From contig NZ_CP072453.1 of NCBI RefSeq assembly GCF_019343475.1, forward strand, positions 2,604,001 to 2,668,000: 64,000 bases of DNA, written 5' to 3'. The stretch comes from Providencia sp. R33 (GTDB lineage Bacteria; Pseudomonadota; Gammaproteobacteria; Enterobacterales; Enterobacteriaceae). A program made the translations under genes and the position numbers. The notes below the pieces were generated by a model, which saw only the letters and a list, made by a program, of their open reading frames with translations, was not told the DNA's origin and did not search any database. How positions within the stretch are numbered: the first letter of the stretch is position 1; every line of letters begins with the position of its first letter. Below, in pieces: positions 18,062 to 26,822 of this stretch.

Positions 18062-19033
18062 ATGCGTTTACAATGGATAATGCTTGGCATCACTGCCGCG
18101 CTACTCAGTGGCTGTGTGACAGAAGACGTTAAGCAGGCACCTCAAGTGCCCACAAATGTGCCAACCCAAGATGTACTAGGTGCAGAGCCTCATTATGAGC
18201 CATATCACCCAACGGCGAATAACGACTATTCCCGTAATGGCCAGCAATATCAAATTGTTCGCGACCCTGCTCAGTTTTCACAAGTCGGTTATGCTTCCAT
18301 TTATGGCGCTGAATCTACGGGTAATATGACCGCAATTGGCGAACGCATAAACCCAGTAGAATTAACCGCGGCACACCCGACTTTACCCATCCCAAGCTAT
18401 GTTCGCATTACCAATATGATGAATGGTCGTATGATGGTGGTTCGTGTTAATGACCGCGGCCCTTATGTTCCGGGTAAAAGCATTGCGGTTTCCCGTGCAA
18501 CGGCAGATCGCTTAAATTTAATGCCAACGACAAAAATCAAAATTGATGCAATTGCGGTCGCGCAAGATGGCAGTTTATCGGGTGCAGGCACCATCGGCTC
18601 GAACTTTGTTAAACAAAGCTATGCTCTACCGGGTCGCCCACAATTAGGCTCAGGCCCAATGGGCACGCCTGTAATGGAAAACTTACCAACGCCAGAAAAT
18701 GCACTGCCTGTTCAACAACCTAAAGAGCCAATGCAGCCAACCATGCCAGATATGAGTTTGCAAACGCCAACGCCTGCACCTCAAGCTGCGAGTGAAGAAG
18801 CGGTACCAGAACGCGGCTTTTTAGTTCAAGCAGGGGCAATTAGCAGCCAAACAAATGCACAATCGATGCTGAATGAGTTAAAAACCCAGTTTAATGTGCC
18901 TGGTCGCCTACAGCCTTACAATGGAATTTACCGCGTGCAATTGGGGCCATTTAGCACCAGACAACAAGCTGTCGAGGTTCAAGGGCGTTTACAGTCCGAA
19001 CGAAACCAAGCGTCGATGGTTGTCGCACCTTAA
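18062..19033 (+). CDS. rlpA: RlpA, septal-ring lytic transglycosylase lipoprotein
   Basis: 323 residues from the ATG at 18062, which is served by TGAGG seven bases upstream; an ATG at 18050 has no such site. Lipobox L-L-S-G-C (C18 of the mature numbering). A double-psi beta-barrel domain follows (GYASIYGAESTGNMTAIGERINP ... VRVNDRGPYV), then a Q/P-rich linker and a C-terminal SPOR domain (RGFLVQAGAISSQTNAQ to the end) that binds denuded glycan at the septum. Catalytic activity is known for the Pseudomonas protein; the E. coli one seems inactive, so activity here is open. Confidence 0.92.
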   Translation: MRLQWIMLGITAALLSGCVTEDVKQAPQVPTNVPTQDVLGAEPHYEPYHPTANNDYSRNGQQYQIVRDPAQFSQVGYASIYGAESTGNMTAIGERINPVELTAAHPTLPIPSYVRITNMMNGRMMVVRVNDRGPYVPGKSIAVSRATADRLNLMPTTKIKIDAIAVAQDGSLSGAGTIGSNFVKQSYALPGRPQLGSGPMGTPVMENLPTPENALPVQQPKEPMQPTMPDMSLQTPTPAPQAASEEAVPERGFLVQAGAISSQTNAQSMLNELKTQFNVPGRLQPYNGIYRVQLGPFSTRQQAVEVQGRLQSERNQASMVVAP

Positions 19034-19034
19034 G

Positions 19035-19073
19035 ACTTCAAATACGTGAAGTGGTGTGAAATAACGCCACTTC
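19035..19073 (+). promoter_or_regulatory. Overlapping alternative hairpins between rlpA and dacA
   Basis: TGAAGTGG (19047-19054) can pair either with ACTTCA upstream (19035-19040) or with CCACTTC downstream (19067-19073), but not both. No T-run follows, so this is not a plain terminator. Seen directly; function unknown. Confidence 0.35.
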
Positions 19074-19200
19074 GGGTATGAAAAAGATAAAATGCAATAA
19101 AATGATTGGCGCAATGTAAAAGGGGCTTTTTTGTTCACTCACTCTTTTGCTACACTGCGCCTCCTTGTGTTAACCGAATTTCGGATGTAATGGTACAACC

Positions 19201-20412
19201 ATGAATAATGTCGCTCCATCACGCATCGTGCGTCATACTGTGCTAGGTTCCGCACTGCTGCTTTTGACTGCAAATATTGCAACTGCTAATGAAACTTTTC
19301 CAAATACCTCAATTCCTGCGGCACCACCTATCGATGCCGAAGCTTACATTCTGATTGATTATAATTCAGGAAAAGTCCTCGCTGAAAGTAATGCAGATCA
19401 GCGCCGTGATCCTGCTAGTTTAACCAAAATGATGACGAGCTACGTGATTGGTCAAGCAATTAAATCAGGTAAAATCGGTGCAAATGACATGGTCACAGTA
19501 GGTGAAGATGCTTGGGCAACCGGAAACCCTGTGTTTAAAGGCTCTTCATTGATGTTTTTAAAACCGGGTGATCGCGTCAGCGTTTCTCAGTTAACCCGCG
19601 GTATCAACCTACAATCAGGTAACGATGCCTGTGTTGCGATGGCGGATCATATCGCAGGGGATCAAACCAATTTCGTCCAACTGATGAATGGTTATGTGAA
19701 TAAACTGGGCTTGAAAAATACCCATTTCCAAACCGTCCATGGCTTAGATGCCGACGGGCAGTATAGCTCAGCGCGTGATATGGCACTGATTGGCCAAGCG
19801 CTGGTGCGTGATGTCCCTGAAGAATATGCTATCTACAAAGAAAAAGAATTCACCTTCAACAATATCCGTCAAACAAACCGTAATGGTCTGTTATGGGATA
19901 AGAGCCTCGCGGTTGATGGGATCAAAACGGGTCACACCAGTGCTGCGGGTTACAACCTTGTTGCCTCTGCCACTGAAGGTGACATGCGTTTAATTTCTGT
20001 TGTGATGGGCGGTAAAAGCAGTAAAGGCCGTGACGCAGAAAGCAAAAAATTATTAACCTACGGCTTCCGCTTCTATGAAACAGTCAAACCGTTACAAGCA
20101 GGCGTTGATTTTGCGAGTGCACCTGTCTGGTTTGGTGATGAAAATGAGGTCAAACTCGGTGTTGTGGAAGACCTCTACCTGACTATCCCACGAGGCCGTT
20201 TAAAAGACTTAAAAGCCAGCTATGAATTATCCACCACTGAGCTGCAAGCCCCATTAACGAAAGGCCAGCAAGTAGGTACAATTAGCTTCCAATTAGATGG
20301 TAAAACAATCGAGCAACACCCTCTAGCGGTACTGAAAGACGTTGAAGAAGGTGGCTTTTTCAGCCGTTTAATCGACTACATTAAACTGTTATTCCATCGT
20401 TGGTTCGGCTAG
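19201..20412 (+). CDS. dacA: D-alanyl-D-alanine carboxypeptidase PBP5
   Basis: 403 residues. Signal peptide (about 1-29, cut near TATA-NETF), then an S11-type peptidase with S73-L-T-K76, S139-G-N141 and K242-T-G244. The C-terminal IDYIKLLFHRWFG is the amphipathic helix that anchors PBP5 to the outer face of the inner membrane. It trims the terminal D-Ala from pentapeptides and helps maintain cell shape. Own transcript likely: 167-base gap before it and a terminator after it. Confidence 0.96.
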   Translation: MNNVAPSRIVRHTVLGSALLLLTANIATANETFPNTSIPAAPPIDAEAYILIDYNSGKVLAESNADQRRDPASLTKMMTSYVIGQAIKSGKIGANDMVTVGEDAWATGNPVFKGSSLMFLKPGDRVSVSQLTRGINLQSGNDACVAMADHIAGDQTNFVQLMNGYVNKLGLKNTHFQTVHGLDADGQYSSARDMALIGQALVRDVPEEYAIYKEKEFTFNNIRQTNRNGLLWDKSLAVDGIKTGHTSAAGYNLVASATEGDMRLISVVMGGKSSKGRDAESKKLLTYGFRFYETVKPLQAGVDFASAPVWFGDENEVKLGVVEDLYLTIPRGRLKDLKASYELSTTELQAPLTKGQQVGTISFQLDGKTIEQHPLAVLKDVEEGGFFSRLIDYIKLLFHRWFG

Positions 20413-20480
20413 CCCTTGAAACGAAAATAAGTCATCCCCATATAGTAAGTATCAATATGTTTGTTGGATGAAGACAACTC

Positions 20481-20510
20481 ATTGGCTGGTTTGATACCAG
20501 CCAATCTTTT
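20481..20510 (+). terminator. Intrinsic terminator after dacA
   Basis: Perfect 10-bp stem ATTGGCTGGT / ACCAGCCAAT with loop TTGAT, followed by CTTTTTC. Confidence 0.85.
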
Positions 20511-20548
20511 TCAACCAGCGACACAATTTTAAAAAATTAGGAGTGCCC

Positions 20549-20812
20549 ATGAAAACGAAATTAGGTGAACTGCTTGAGTTCCCATGTCCATTAACTTACA
20601 AAGTAATGGGCTTGGCACAGCCTGAACTGGTTGATCAAGTGATTGAAGTGGTACAACGCCACGCACCGGGTGATTATGCCCCTGATGTCAAACCAAGCAG
20701 CAAAGGTAATTATCACTCAGTGTCCATTACCATTAATGCCACCCATATCGAACAAGTTGAAACCTTGTATAGTGAATTAGGTGCATTAGAATTAGTGAAA
20801 GTTGTTCTTTAA
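20549..20812 (+). CDS. ybeD: YbeD, DUF493 family protein
   Basis: 87 residues from the ATG at 20549, with TAGGAG eight bases upstream; an in-frame GTG at 20543 overlaps that site. The sequence MKTKLGELLEFPCPLTYK ... HSVSITINATHIEQVE is the highly conserved DUF493/UPF0250 family, a small ferredoxin-like ACT-type fold. Role unproven; it is often next to lipB-lipA, as here, which has led to a suggested link with lipoate metabolism. Confidence 0.92.
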   Translation: MKTKLGELLEFPCPLTYKVMGLAQPELVDQVIEVVQRHAPGDYAPDVKPSSKGNYHSVSITINATHIEQVETLYSELGALELVKVVL

Positions 20813-20823
20813 TGAACGCTTAA

Positions 20824-20862
20824 CAAAAAACCGAATAGCGTCACGGCTGTTCGGTTTTTTTT
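20824..20862 (+). terminator. Intrinsic terminator after ybeD
   Basis: AAAAAACCGAATAGC pairs with GGCTGTTCGGTTTTTT (one mismatch) around loop GTCAC, ending in a run of eight T. Confidence 0.88.
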
Positions 20863-20964
20863 GTTTTATGCATTAGATAAATAACAAATTAATAACAAAG
20901 CGAACTGGAGATATGCTTTTTGCGGAGTTATACTGCCCTCATTTGAACCGTTGGACACAATATT

Positions 20965-21594
20965 TTGTCAGATAAAAGCATCATTATTCGCCAACTTGGC
21001 CATGTGCCTTATCAAACGGTTTCTGATGCGATGCACCAATTTACTGAGTGTCGCACCGCTGAAACCCTTGATGAAATCTGGCTCGTCGAGCACCCGCGTG
21101 TTTTCACCCAAGGGCAAGCAGGGAAAGCTGAACATGTTTTAGCCCCTGGTGATATCCCTGTTATTCAAAGCGATAGAGGCGGCCAAGTCACCTACCATGG
21201 CCCTGGTCAGCAAGTCATGTACGTCATGCTTGATTTAAAACGCAATAAAATTGGTGTTCGTGAGCTAGTGACTGCGCTGGAAAATACAGTGGTCAATACC
21301 CTTGCCCATTTTAATATTGAAGCTTACCCGCGCCCTGATGCCCCCGGAGTTTATGTTGATGGGGATAAAATTTGCTCTCTTGGGCTACGCATTCGTCAAG
21401 GTTGTTCATTCCACGGGCTAGCATTAAATATTGATATGGATCTTGAGCCATTTAACCGTATAAACCCTTGTGGTTACAGTGAATTGAAAATGACTCAAGT
21501 TTGTGAGTTCGCCCCCAAAGTGTCATTATCTGATGTTCAGCCTGTGCTAATTAGGCAATTCTGTGACACACTGGGATTTCATATTGTTCAATAA
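20965..21594 (+). CDS. lipB: Octanoyltransferase LipB
   Basis: 209 residues from TTG at 20965. It moves octanoyl groups from acyl carrier protein to lipoyl domains, the first step of endogenous lipoate synthesis. The catalytic pair K135 (DGDKICSLG) and C169 (INPCG) is intact, as is the RGGQVTYHGPGQ motif. The start is uncertain because no strong ribosome-binding site precedes the TTG, but the alignment with E. coli (MYQDKILVRQLG) begins right there. Confidence 0.94.
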   Translation: MSDKSIIIRQLGHVPYQTVSDAMHQFTECRTAETLDEIWLVEHPRVFTQGQAGKAEHVLAPGDIPVIQSDRGGQVTYHGPGQQVMYVMLDLKRNKIGVRELVTALENTVVNTLAHFNIEAYPRPDAPGVYVDGDKICSLGLRIRQGCSFHGLALNIDMDLEPFNRINPCGYSELKMTQVCEFAPKVSLSDVQPVLIRQFCDTLGFHIVQ

Positions 21595-21717
21595 TAATGC
21601 TATAATTTTTTAACATTTTTAAAAAATATTTTAATGGGTGAGTTACGGCGCTCCCGACATTTTATTTAGAATTAGAACTTATCCATCAGCATAAAAGATA
21701 ACTGGAACCGTCATATT

Positions 21718-22683
21718 ATGAGTAAACCAATTCAGATAGAACGCGGAATTAAATATCGTGACGCCGACAAAATGGCGCTGATCCCTGTCAAAAATGTGGT
21801 GACTGAACGCGAAGAAATTCTACGCAAACCTGACTGGATGAAAATTCGGCTTCCCGCTGACTCAACGCGTATTCAAGGCATTAAAGCAGCGATGCGTAAA
21901 AATGGCCTTCACTCCGTATGCGAGGAAGCCTCTTGCCCAAACCTATCTGAATGCTTTAACCATGGTACGGCCACCTTTATGATCTTAGGAGCCATTTGTA
22001 CCCGACGCTGTCCATTCTGTGACGTTGCCCACGGTCGCCCTAACGCGCCAGATGCCAACGAACCCGTAAAATTAGCTCAGACGATCAAAGACATGGCATT
22101 GCGTTATGTGGTGATCACTTCCGTTGACCGTGATGATCTACGTGATGGCGGCGCACAACATTTTGCAGACTGTATCAGTGCTATCCGCGAAAAAAGCCCA
22201 TCGATTAAAATTGAAACCTTAGTACCTGATTTCCGTGGTCGTATGGATCGCGCATTAGAGATCTTAACCGCAACACCACCAGATGTGTTTAACCATAACC
22301 TCGAAAACGTACCGCGTGTTTATCGCCAAGTTCGCCCAGGTGCAAACTATGAGTGGTCGCTGAAATTACTCGAAAAATTTAAAGAAGCGCACCCTGATAT
22401 CCCAACAAAATCAGGTTTGATGGTCGGTCTTGGTGAAACCAATGCTGAAATCATTGAAGTCATGCGCGATTTGCGTCGCCATGGCGTGACCATGCTGACT
22501 CTTGGACAATATTTGCAGCCAAGTCGCCACCATTTACCTGTAAAACGCTATGTAAGCCCTGCTGAGTTCGATGAGATGAAAGAGGAAGCTATGGCGATGG
22601 GCTTCACCCACGCAGCGTGTGGGCCTTTTGTACGCTCTTCTTACCATGCTGACTTGCAAGCTAAAGGTGAAGAAGTGAAATAA
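21718..22683 (+). CDS. lipA: Lipoyl synthase LipA
   Basis: 321 residues, radical SAM enzyme that inserts two sulfurs into octanoyl-protein. The radical-SAM cluster is C94-x3-C98-x2-C101 (CTRRCPFC); the auxiliary cluster, consumed as sulfur donor, uses C68-x4-C73-x5-C79. The RSSYHAD tail carries the conserved arginine-serine-serine that binds the auxiliary cluster. The 120-base gap from lipB is AT-rich and may hold its own promoter. Confidence 0.97.
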   Translation: MSKPIQIERGIKYRDADKMALIPVKNVVTEREEILRKPDWMKIRLPADSTRIQGIKAAMRKNGLHSVCEEASCPNLSECFNHGTATFMILGAICTRRCPFCDVAHGRPNAPDANEPVKLAQTIKDMALRYVVITSVDRDDLRDGGAQHFADCISAIREKSPSIKIETLVPDFRGRMDRALEILTATPPDVFNHNLENVPRVYRQVRPGANYEWSLKLLEKFKEAHPDIPTKSGLMVGLGETNAEIIEVMRDLRRHGVTMLTLGQYLQPSRHHLPVKRYVSPAEFDEMKEEAMAMGFTHAACGPFVRSSYHADLQAKGEEVK

Positions 22684-22712
22684 GGTCTGATCTTATTCAC
22701 TTAGTAAACAAG

Positions 22713-22745
22713 AAACCTGATTTGGGCAGCTGAGTCAGGTTTTTT
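22713..22745 (+). terminator. Intrinsic terminator after lipA
   Basis: AAACCTGA / TCAGGTTT stem with a 14-base loop, followed by T6. Confidence 0.75.
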
Positions 22746-22775
22746 ATTATCGATAATTCCTTGATTTTTTCCCAT

Positions 22776-22809
22776 AAAAAAACTCGCTCCAGTTAACTAG
22801 AGCGAGTTT
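22776..22809 (-). terminator. Intrinsic terminator of cspE
   Basis: On the minus strand the perfect 9-bp stem AACTCGCTC / GAGCGAGTT (22800-22808 with 22781-22789) is followed by a run of seven T (22782-22776). Confidence 0.88.
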
Positions 22810-22843
22810 ACAGCTGTTCGTTTCTGATTGTTAATTGTTTAAA

Positions 22844-23053
22844 TTACAGAGAGACAACGTTAACAGCAGATGGGCCTTTAGCACCTTCAGTGATTTCAAA
22901 TTCAACTTTCTGGCCTTCAGCTAAGGTTTTGAAACCGTCGCTTGTAATCGCAGAAAAATGAACAAATACATCTTTGCTACCATCTTCTGGAGTGATAAAA
23001 CCAAAACCTTTAGATTCGTTGAACCACTTAACGTTACCTTTAACTTTAGACAT
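22844..23053 (-). CDS. cspE: Cold-shock-like protein CspE
   Basis: 69 residues from the ATG at 23053; a longer frame to 23098 adds a non-conserved tail. Single-stranded nucleic-acid-binding OB fold with RNP1 KGFGFI and RNP2 VFVHF. MSKVKGNVKWFNESKGFGF and the end GPSAVNVVSL match CspE/CspC best. It is an RNA chaperone and transcription antiterminator. AAGGT lies upstream of the start, and it sits near the lip genes, as cspE does in E. coli. Confidence 0.93.
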   Translation of the reverse strand: MSKVKGNVKWFNESKGFGFITPEDGSKDVFVHFSAITSDGFKTLAEGQKVEFEITEGAKGPSAVNVVSL

Positions 23054-23270
23054 CAAATTATTACCTTTAAAATAAAATAGACACACCATCTGTATCAAGT
23101 CCAGTACACCAGATCTTTAAGTTACTTGTCTACAACCTAGATCACGAAAATAGACTAAAATGATAAAAATATATTATTTGTTGGTCATTTTTACTCTAAA
23201 CTCGATAATTATTCTTACCAATAGCAATTATCTCAATCAATAGTATCACCTATAGCGAATTATTTAGCTG

Positions 23271-23729
23271 TTACTTCTCATGCAGTAAAAGCCAATCCTT
23301 AATATCTAAGCCTCCCGTGTATCCCACCAGCTTACCATCGTGGCCCAACACGCGGTGACAAGGCACGATTAATGAAATGGGATTACGTGAATTCGCCATT
23401 CCCACTGCACGACAGTAATTGGCAGACCCTAACTTCAATGCTAAGTCCTTATAACTCCAACGCTCCCCATAAGGGATCCCGCATAGGTGTTTCCATACTT
23501 TTTTTTGAAACTCCGTACCATGGGGGTTTAATGCTACCGTAAACGTTTTTCTTTTATGATTAAAATATTCTTTTAATTCTTTAGCACACAGTTTGGAATG
23601 CTCATTTTTACTCTCTTTTTCTGTTTTTTCTTCAACAAAATAGAGGCTCGTGATCCCTTCGTCATCTGCCGTAATATGGACCCACGGCTTAGGAAAATTA
23701 TCCGGCGTCGCTAAATATTGATGGTACAT
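23271..23729 (-). CDS. ogt: Methylated-DNA-protein-cysteine methyltransferase
   Basis: 152 residues. It repairs O6-methylguanine by a single-turnover methyl transfer to the cysteine in the motif P123-C124-H-R-V. The helix-turn-helix region with the arginine finger is visible (YCRAVGMANSRNP). Short N-terminal domain without the Ada zinc/regulatory part, so it is an Ogt-type stand-alone enzyme. A strong GGAGA ribosome-binding site precedes the ATG. Confidence 0.88.
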   Translation of the reverse strand: MYHQYLATPDNFPKPWVHITADDEGITSLYFVEEKTEKESKNEHSKLCAKELKEYFNHKRKTFTVALNPHGTEFQKKVWKHLCGIPYGERWSYKDLALKLGSANYCRAVGMANSRNPISLIVPCHRVLGHDGKLVGYTGGLDIKDWLLLHEK

Positions 23730-23884
23730 AGTATCTCCTTAAAAGGATTCATTTACCTGATTGTATATACAGTTATAGAGTAAATTATTTCTACATTGCA
23801 ATGCTATTTTTTCTTAGTGTGGCAAACGGAATCATCGAATGTCTCATTTTTTATTTTCAATATAAATAACAACCTAGCCGATAA

Positions 23885-23899
23885 TTAGAATAATTATCA
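23885..23899 (+). promoter_or_regulatory. Probable Fur box upstream of nrdH
   Basis: TTAGAATAATTATCA agrees with the 7-1-7 Fur consensus TGATAATnATTATCA at all but two positions. Fur control of nrdHIEF is established in E. coli, where the manganese-dependent enzyme is made under iron limitation. Confidence 0.65.
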
Positions 23900-23914
23900 T
23901 TCAATATTCACTTA

Positions 23915-23960
23915 TCACTATATATTGTGTGGTTGAAAAATTTCATATCTATATATAGTC
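23915..23960 (+). promoter_or_regulatory. Pair of NrdR boxes upstream of nrdH
   Basis: Two 16-bp boxes: TCACTATATATTGTGT (23915-23930) and one centred on CTATATATAG (23949-23958). Their centres are 31 bp apart, three helical turns, the spacing expected for NrdR. They sit about 56-101 bases before the nrdH ATG and overlap the likely promoter, so they predict ATP/dATP-sensed repression. Confidence 0.85.
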
Positions 23961-24015
23961 TTTGAGTGTCAATTACCACACAACGATGCCCCTAGAAATT
24001 CAAAAGGTGAATATT

Positions 24016-24243
24016 ATGAATAAGATTACCATTTATAGTAAGCCCAACTGCGTTCAATGTAATGCCACCTATCAAGCCTTAGATCGCAAGCAAATTGCAT
24101 ATCAAATAATTGACTTAACAGTGGATAACCAAGCACTTGAACTGGTTAAAAAATTAGGCTACCAGCAAGTCCCTGTCGTCATTGTGGGTGACAAACATTG
24201 GTCTGGTTTTCGCCCTGATATGATAAGCCTTCTTGCCGCATAG
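24016..24243 (+). CDS. nrdH: NrdH, glutaredoxin-like electron donor
   Basis: 75 residues from the ATG at 24016 with AAAGGTG seven bases upstream; a 23962 start adds a non-conserved leader. Thioredoxin fold with C12-V-Q-C15 and the NrdH signature W-S-G-F-R-P-D near the end. It reduces the NrdEF ribonucleotide reductase and is itself reduced by thioredoxin reductase. First gene of nrdHIEF. Confidence 0.94.
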   Translation: MNKITIYSKPNCVQCNATYQALDRKQIAYQIIDLTVDNQALELVKKLGYQQVPVVIVGDKHWSGFRPDMISLLAA

Positions 24244-24251
24244 GAAATCCC

Positions 24252-24677
24252 ATGAAGACTGAATCACTTATTTATTTTTCAAGTCGCTCAGGCAATTGTC
24301 ATCGGTTTGTTGAAAAATTGGGCTTGCCTGCAACACGCCTCCCTATAGGGCTACACGAAATGAGCCCGATTGCCACAAAACCTTATGTTCTGCTACTTCC
24401 AACCTACGGCGGCGGTGGAACAAAAGGCGCGGTGCCAAAAGAAGTGATTCAGTTTTTAAATAACGAGGAAAACCGTTTATTCATTCGCGGTGTTATTGCT
24501 GCAGGGAATACCAACTTTGGCGATGCTTACGCTATCGCAGGGAATATTATCGCACAAAAATGCCGTGTGCCTTACCTATACCGTTTTGAACTCTTAGGTA
24601 CTGCAAAAGATGTTCAATCGGTTAAAGATGGCCTACAAACGTTCTGGCAACGTGCCCACAACGAGAGCTTTTCATAA
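24252..24677 (+). CDS. nrdI: NrdI, flavodoxin-like activator of NrdF
   Basis: 141 residues. Flavodoxin-like protein with an FMN phosphate loop SSRSGNCHRF and the TYGGGGTKGAVP loop typical of NrdI. It supplies the oxidant (superoxide) that assembles the dimanganese-tyrosyl radical in NrdF. TAGGAAATCCC before the ATG; stop overlaps nrdE start by one base. Confidence 0.94.
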   Translation: MKTESLIYFSSRSGNCHRFVEKLGLPATRLPIGLHEMSPIATKPYVLLLPTYGGGGTKGAVPKEVIQFLNNEENRLFIRGVIAAGNTNFGDAYAIAGNIIAQKCRVPYLYRFELLGTAKDVQSVKDGLQTFWQRAHNESFS

Positions 24678-26809
24678 TGGATACAATACAAAATAATACT
24701 GAAGTTGATTACCATGCCCTGAATGCCATGCTGAATTTATATGACAACAAAGGTCATATTCAGTTTGATAAAGATAAAGAGGCCGCACACCACTATTTCC
24801 GCCAGCATGTAAATCAAAATACTGTATTTTTCCATGACTTAAAAGAGAAATTGGATTTTCTCGTTCAAGAAAATTACTACGAAAGCGACGTATTACAACA
24901 ATACAGCTTTGACTTTATTAAAGCGCTGTTTCAGCAAGCCTATGCGCACAAATTTCGCTTCCAAACTTTCCTTGGTGCATTCAAATACTATACCAGCTAC
25001 ACACTAAAAACCTTTGATGGCAAACGCTATTTAGAGCGCTATGAAGACCGTGTTTGTATGGTGGCACTAGCACTCGCACAAGGTTCGGAACCACTCGCTA
25101 AGCTGTATGTCGAGGAAATTATTACAGGTCGTTTCCAACCAGCGACCCCGACATTTCTCAATTGCGGGAAAAAACAGCGTGGCGAATTAATTTCCTGTTT
25201 TCTATTACGTATTGAAGACAATATGGAGTCCATCGGGCGCTCAGTCAATTCTGCACTCCAGTTATCCAAACGGGGTGGTGGAGTCGCCTTTATGATGACC
25301 AATTTGCGTGAGCAAGGCGCCCCCATAAAACTGATTGAAAACCAATCCTCAGGTGTCGTTCCTGTGATGAAAATGCTAGAAGATGCCTTTTCTTACGCCA
25401 ATCAATTAGGGGCTCGCCAAGGTGCTGGTGCCGTGTATTTACATGCACATCACCCTGATATCATGCGTTTTTTGGATACAAAAAGGGAAAATGCAGATGA
25501 AAAAATACGCATAAAAACGTTATCCCTTGGTGTGGTGATCCCAGACATTACCTTCCAGTTAGCGAAAAATAACGAAGATATGTACTTGTTTTCCCCCTAT
25601 GACGTTCAGCGTGTCTATGGTGTTCCCATGTCTGAAATCAGTGTCTCTGAAAAATACGCAGAAATGGTGGATAACAAAGCGATTAAAAAATACAAAATTA
25701 ATGCACGGGAATTTTTCCAAACTTTAGCTGAAATTCAATTTGAATCGGGCTATCCGTATATTTTATTTGAAGATACTGCCAATAGAGCCAACCCAATTGC
25801 AGGGCGAATTAATATGAGCAACTTGTGCTCAGAAATTCTGCAAGTTAATCGCCCTAGCCTGTATGAAGAGGATTTAAGTTACCAAGAAATTGGTAAAGAT
25901 ATCAGCTGCAATTTAGGGTCAATGAATATCGCTAAAACGATGGATTCACCAAACTTTGCACAATCCATTGAAGCCGCAGTCAGAGCCCTGAGCGCCGTGT
26001 CCGATATGAGCAATATTCGTTCTGTACCCTCTATTGCACATGGAAACCGTCAGTCTCATGCCATCGGCCTTGGGCAAATGAATTTACATGGCTATTTAGC
26101 CCGCGAACATATTCATTACGGTAGCGAAGAAGCGCTTGATTTTACCAATATCTATTTTTATACCGTCACTTATTACGCCCTCAAAACCTCGAACCAATTA
26201 GCCATTGAACGTAAAACTGCTTTTGTTGGCTTTGAGCACTCCACTTATGGCTCAGGTGACTATTTTGATAAATATATCAACGATATTTGGTTACCAAAGA
26301 CGCAAACCGTGCAGGAATTATTCCGACGCTCGGGCATCGAAATTCCTACTCGCGAAGACTGGCAGGCCTTAAAACAGTCAGTGATCACCTATGGTATTTA
26401 CAATCAAAACTTGCAAGCCATTCCACCAACAGGGTCTATTTCCTATATCAATAATTCCACATCGAGTATTCACCCTATCGTTTCTCGTATCGAGATCCGT
26501 AAAGAAGGAAAAATTGGTCGAGTCTATTATCCCGCTCCATTTATGGATAATGAAAATCTTGAGTATTACCAAGATGCCTATCAAATAGGCCCTGAAAAAA
26601 TTATTGATACCTATGCCATGGCCACCCAACACGTCGACCAAGGCTTATCATTAACGTTATTTTTCAAAGATGATGCCACCACTCGAGATATTAACCGAGC
26701 ACAAATTTACGCTTGGACAAAAGGTATAAAAACGTTGTACTACATACGATTACGTCAAACTGCATTAGAAGGTACTGAAGTTGACGGCTGCGTATCTTGC
26801 ACTTTGTGA
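24677..26809 (+). CDS. nrdE: Class Ib ribonucleotide reductase, large subunit
   Basis: 710 residues. Catalytic subunit reducing ribonucleoside diphosphates. Substrate-site cysteines appear in ELISCF and NLCSEI; the C-terminal redox pair is in GCVSCTL. It lacks the N-terminal ATP-cone of NrdA, as class Ib enzymes do, so overall activity is not dATP-inhibited in the NrdA way. Coupled to nrdI (TAATG). Confidence 0.96.
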   Translation: MDTIQNNTEVDYHALNAMLNLYDNKGHIQFDKDKEAAHHYFRQHVNQNTVFFHDLKEKLDFLVQENYYESDVLQQYSFDFIKALFQQAYAHKFRFQTFLGAFKYYTSYTLKTFDGKRYLERYEDRVCMVALALAQGSEPLAKLYVEEIITGRFQPATPTFLNCGKKQRGELISCFLLRIEDNMESIGRSVNSALQLSKRGGGVAFMMTNLREQGAPIKLIENQSSGVVPVMKMLEDAFSYANQLGARQGAGAVYLHAHHPDIMRFLDTKRENADEKIRIKTLSLGVVIPDITFQLAKNNEDMYLFSPYDVQRVYGVPMSEISVSEKYAEMVDNKAIKKYKINAREFFQTLAEIQFESGYPYILFEDTANRANPIAGRINMSNLCSEILQVNRPSLYEEDLSYQEIGKDISCNLGSMNIAKTMDSPNFAQSIEAAVRALSAVSDMSNIRSVPSIAHGNRQSHAIGLGQMNLHGYLAREHIHYGSEEALDFTNIYFYTVTYYALKTSNQLAIERKTAFVGFEHSTYGSGDYFDKYINDIWLPKTQTVQELFRRSGIEIPTREDWQALKQSVITYGIYNQNLQAIPPTGSISYINNSTSSIHPIVSRIEIRKEGKIGRVYYPAPFMDNENLEYYQDAYQIGPEKIIDTYAMATQHVDQGLSLTLFFKDDATTRDINRAQIYAWTKGIKTLYYIRLRQTALEGTEVDGCVSCTL

Positions 26810-26822
26810 TAGGAATAAGAAT

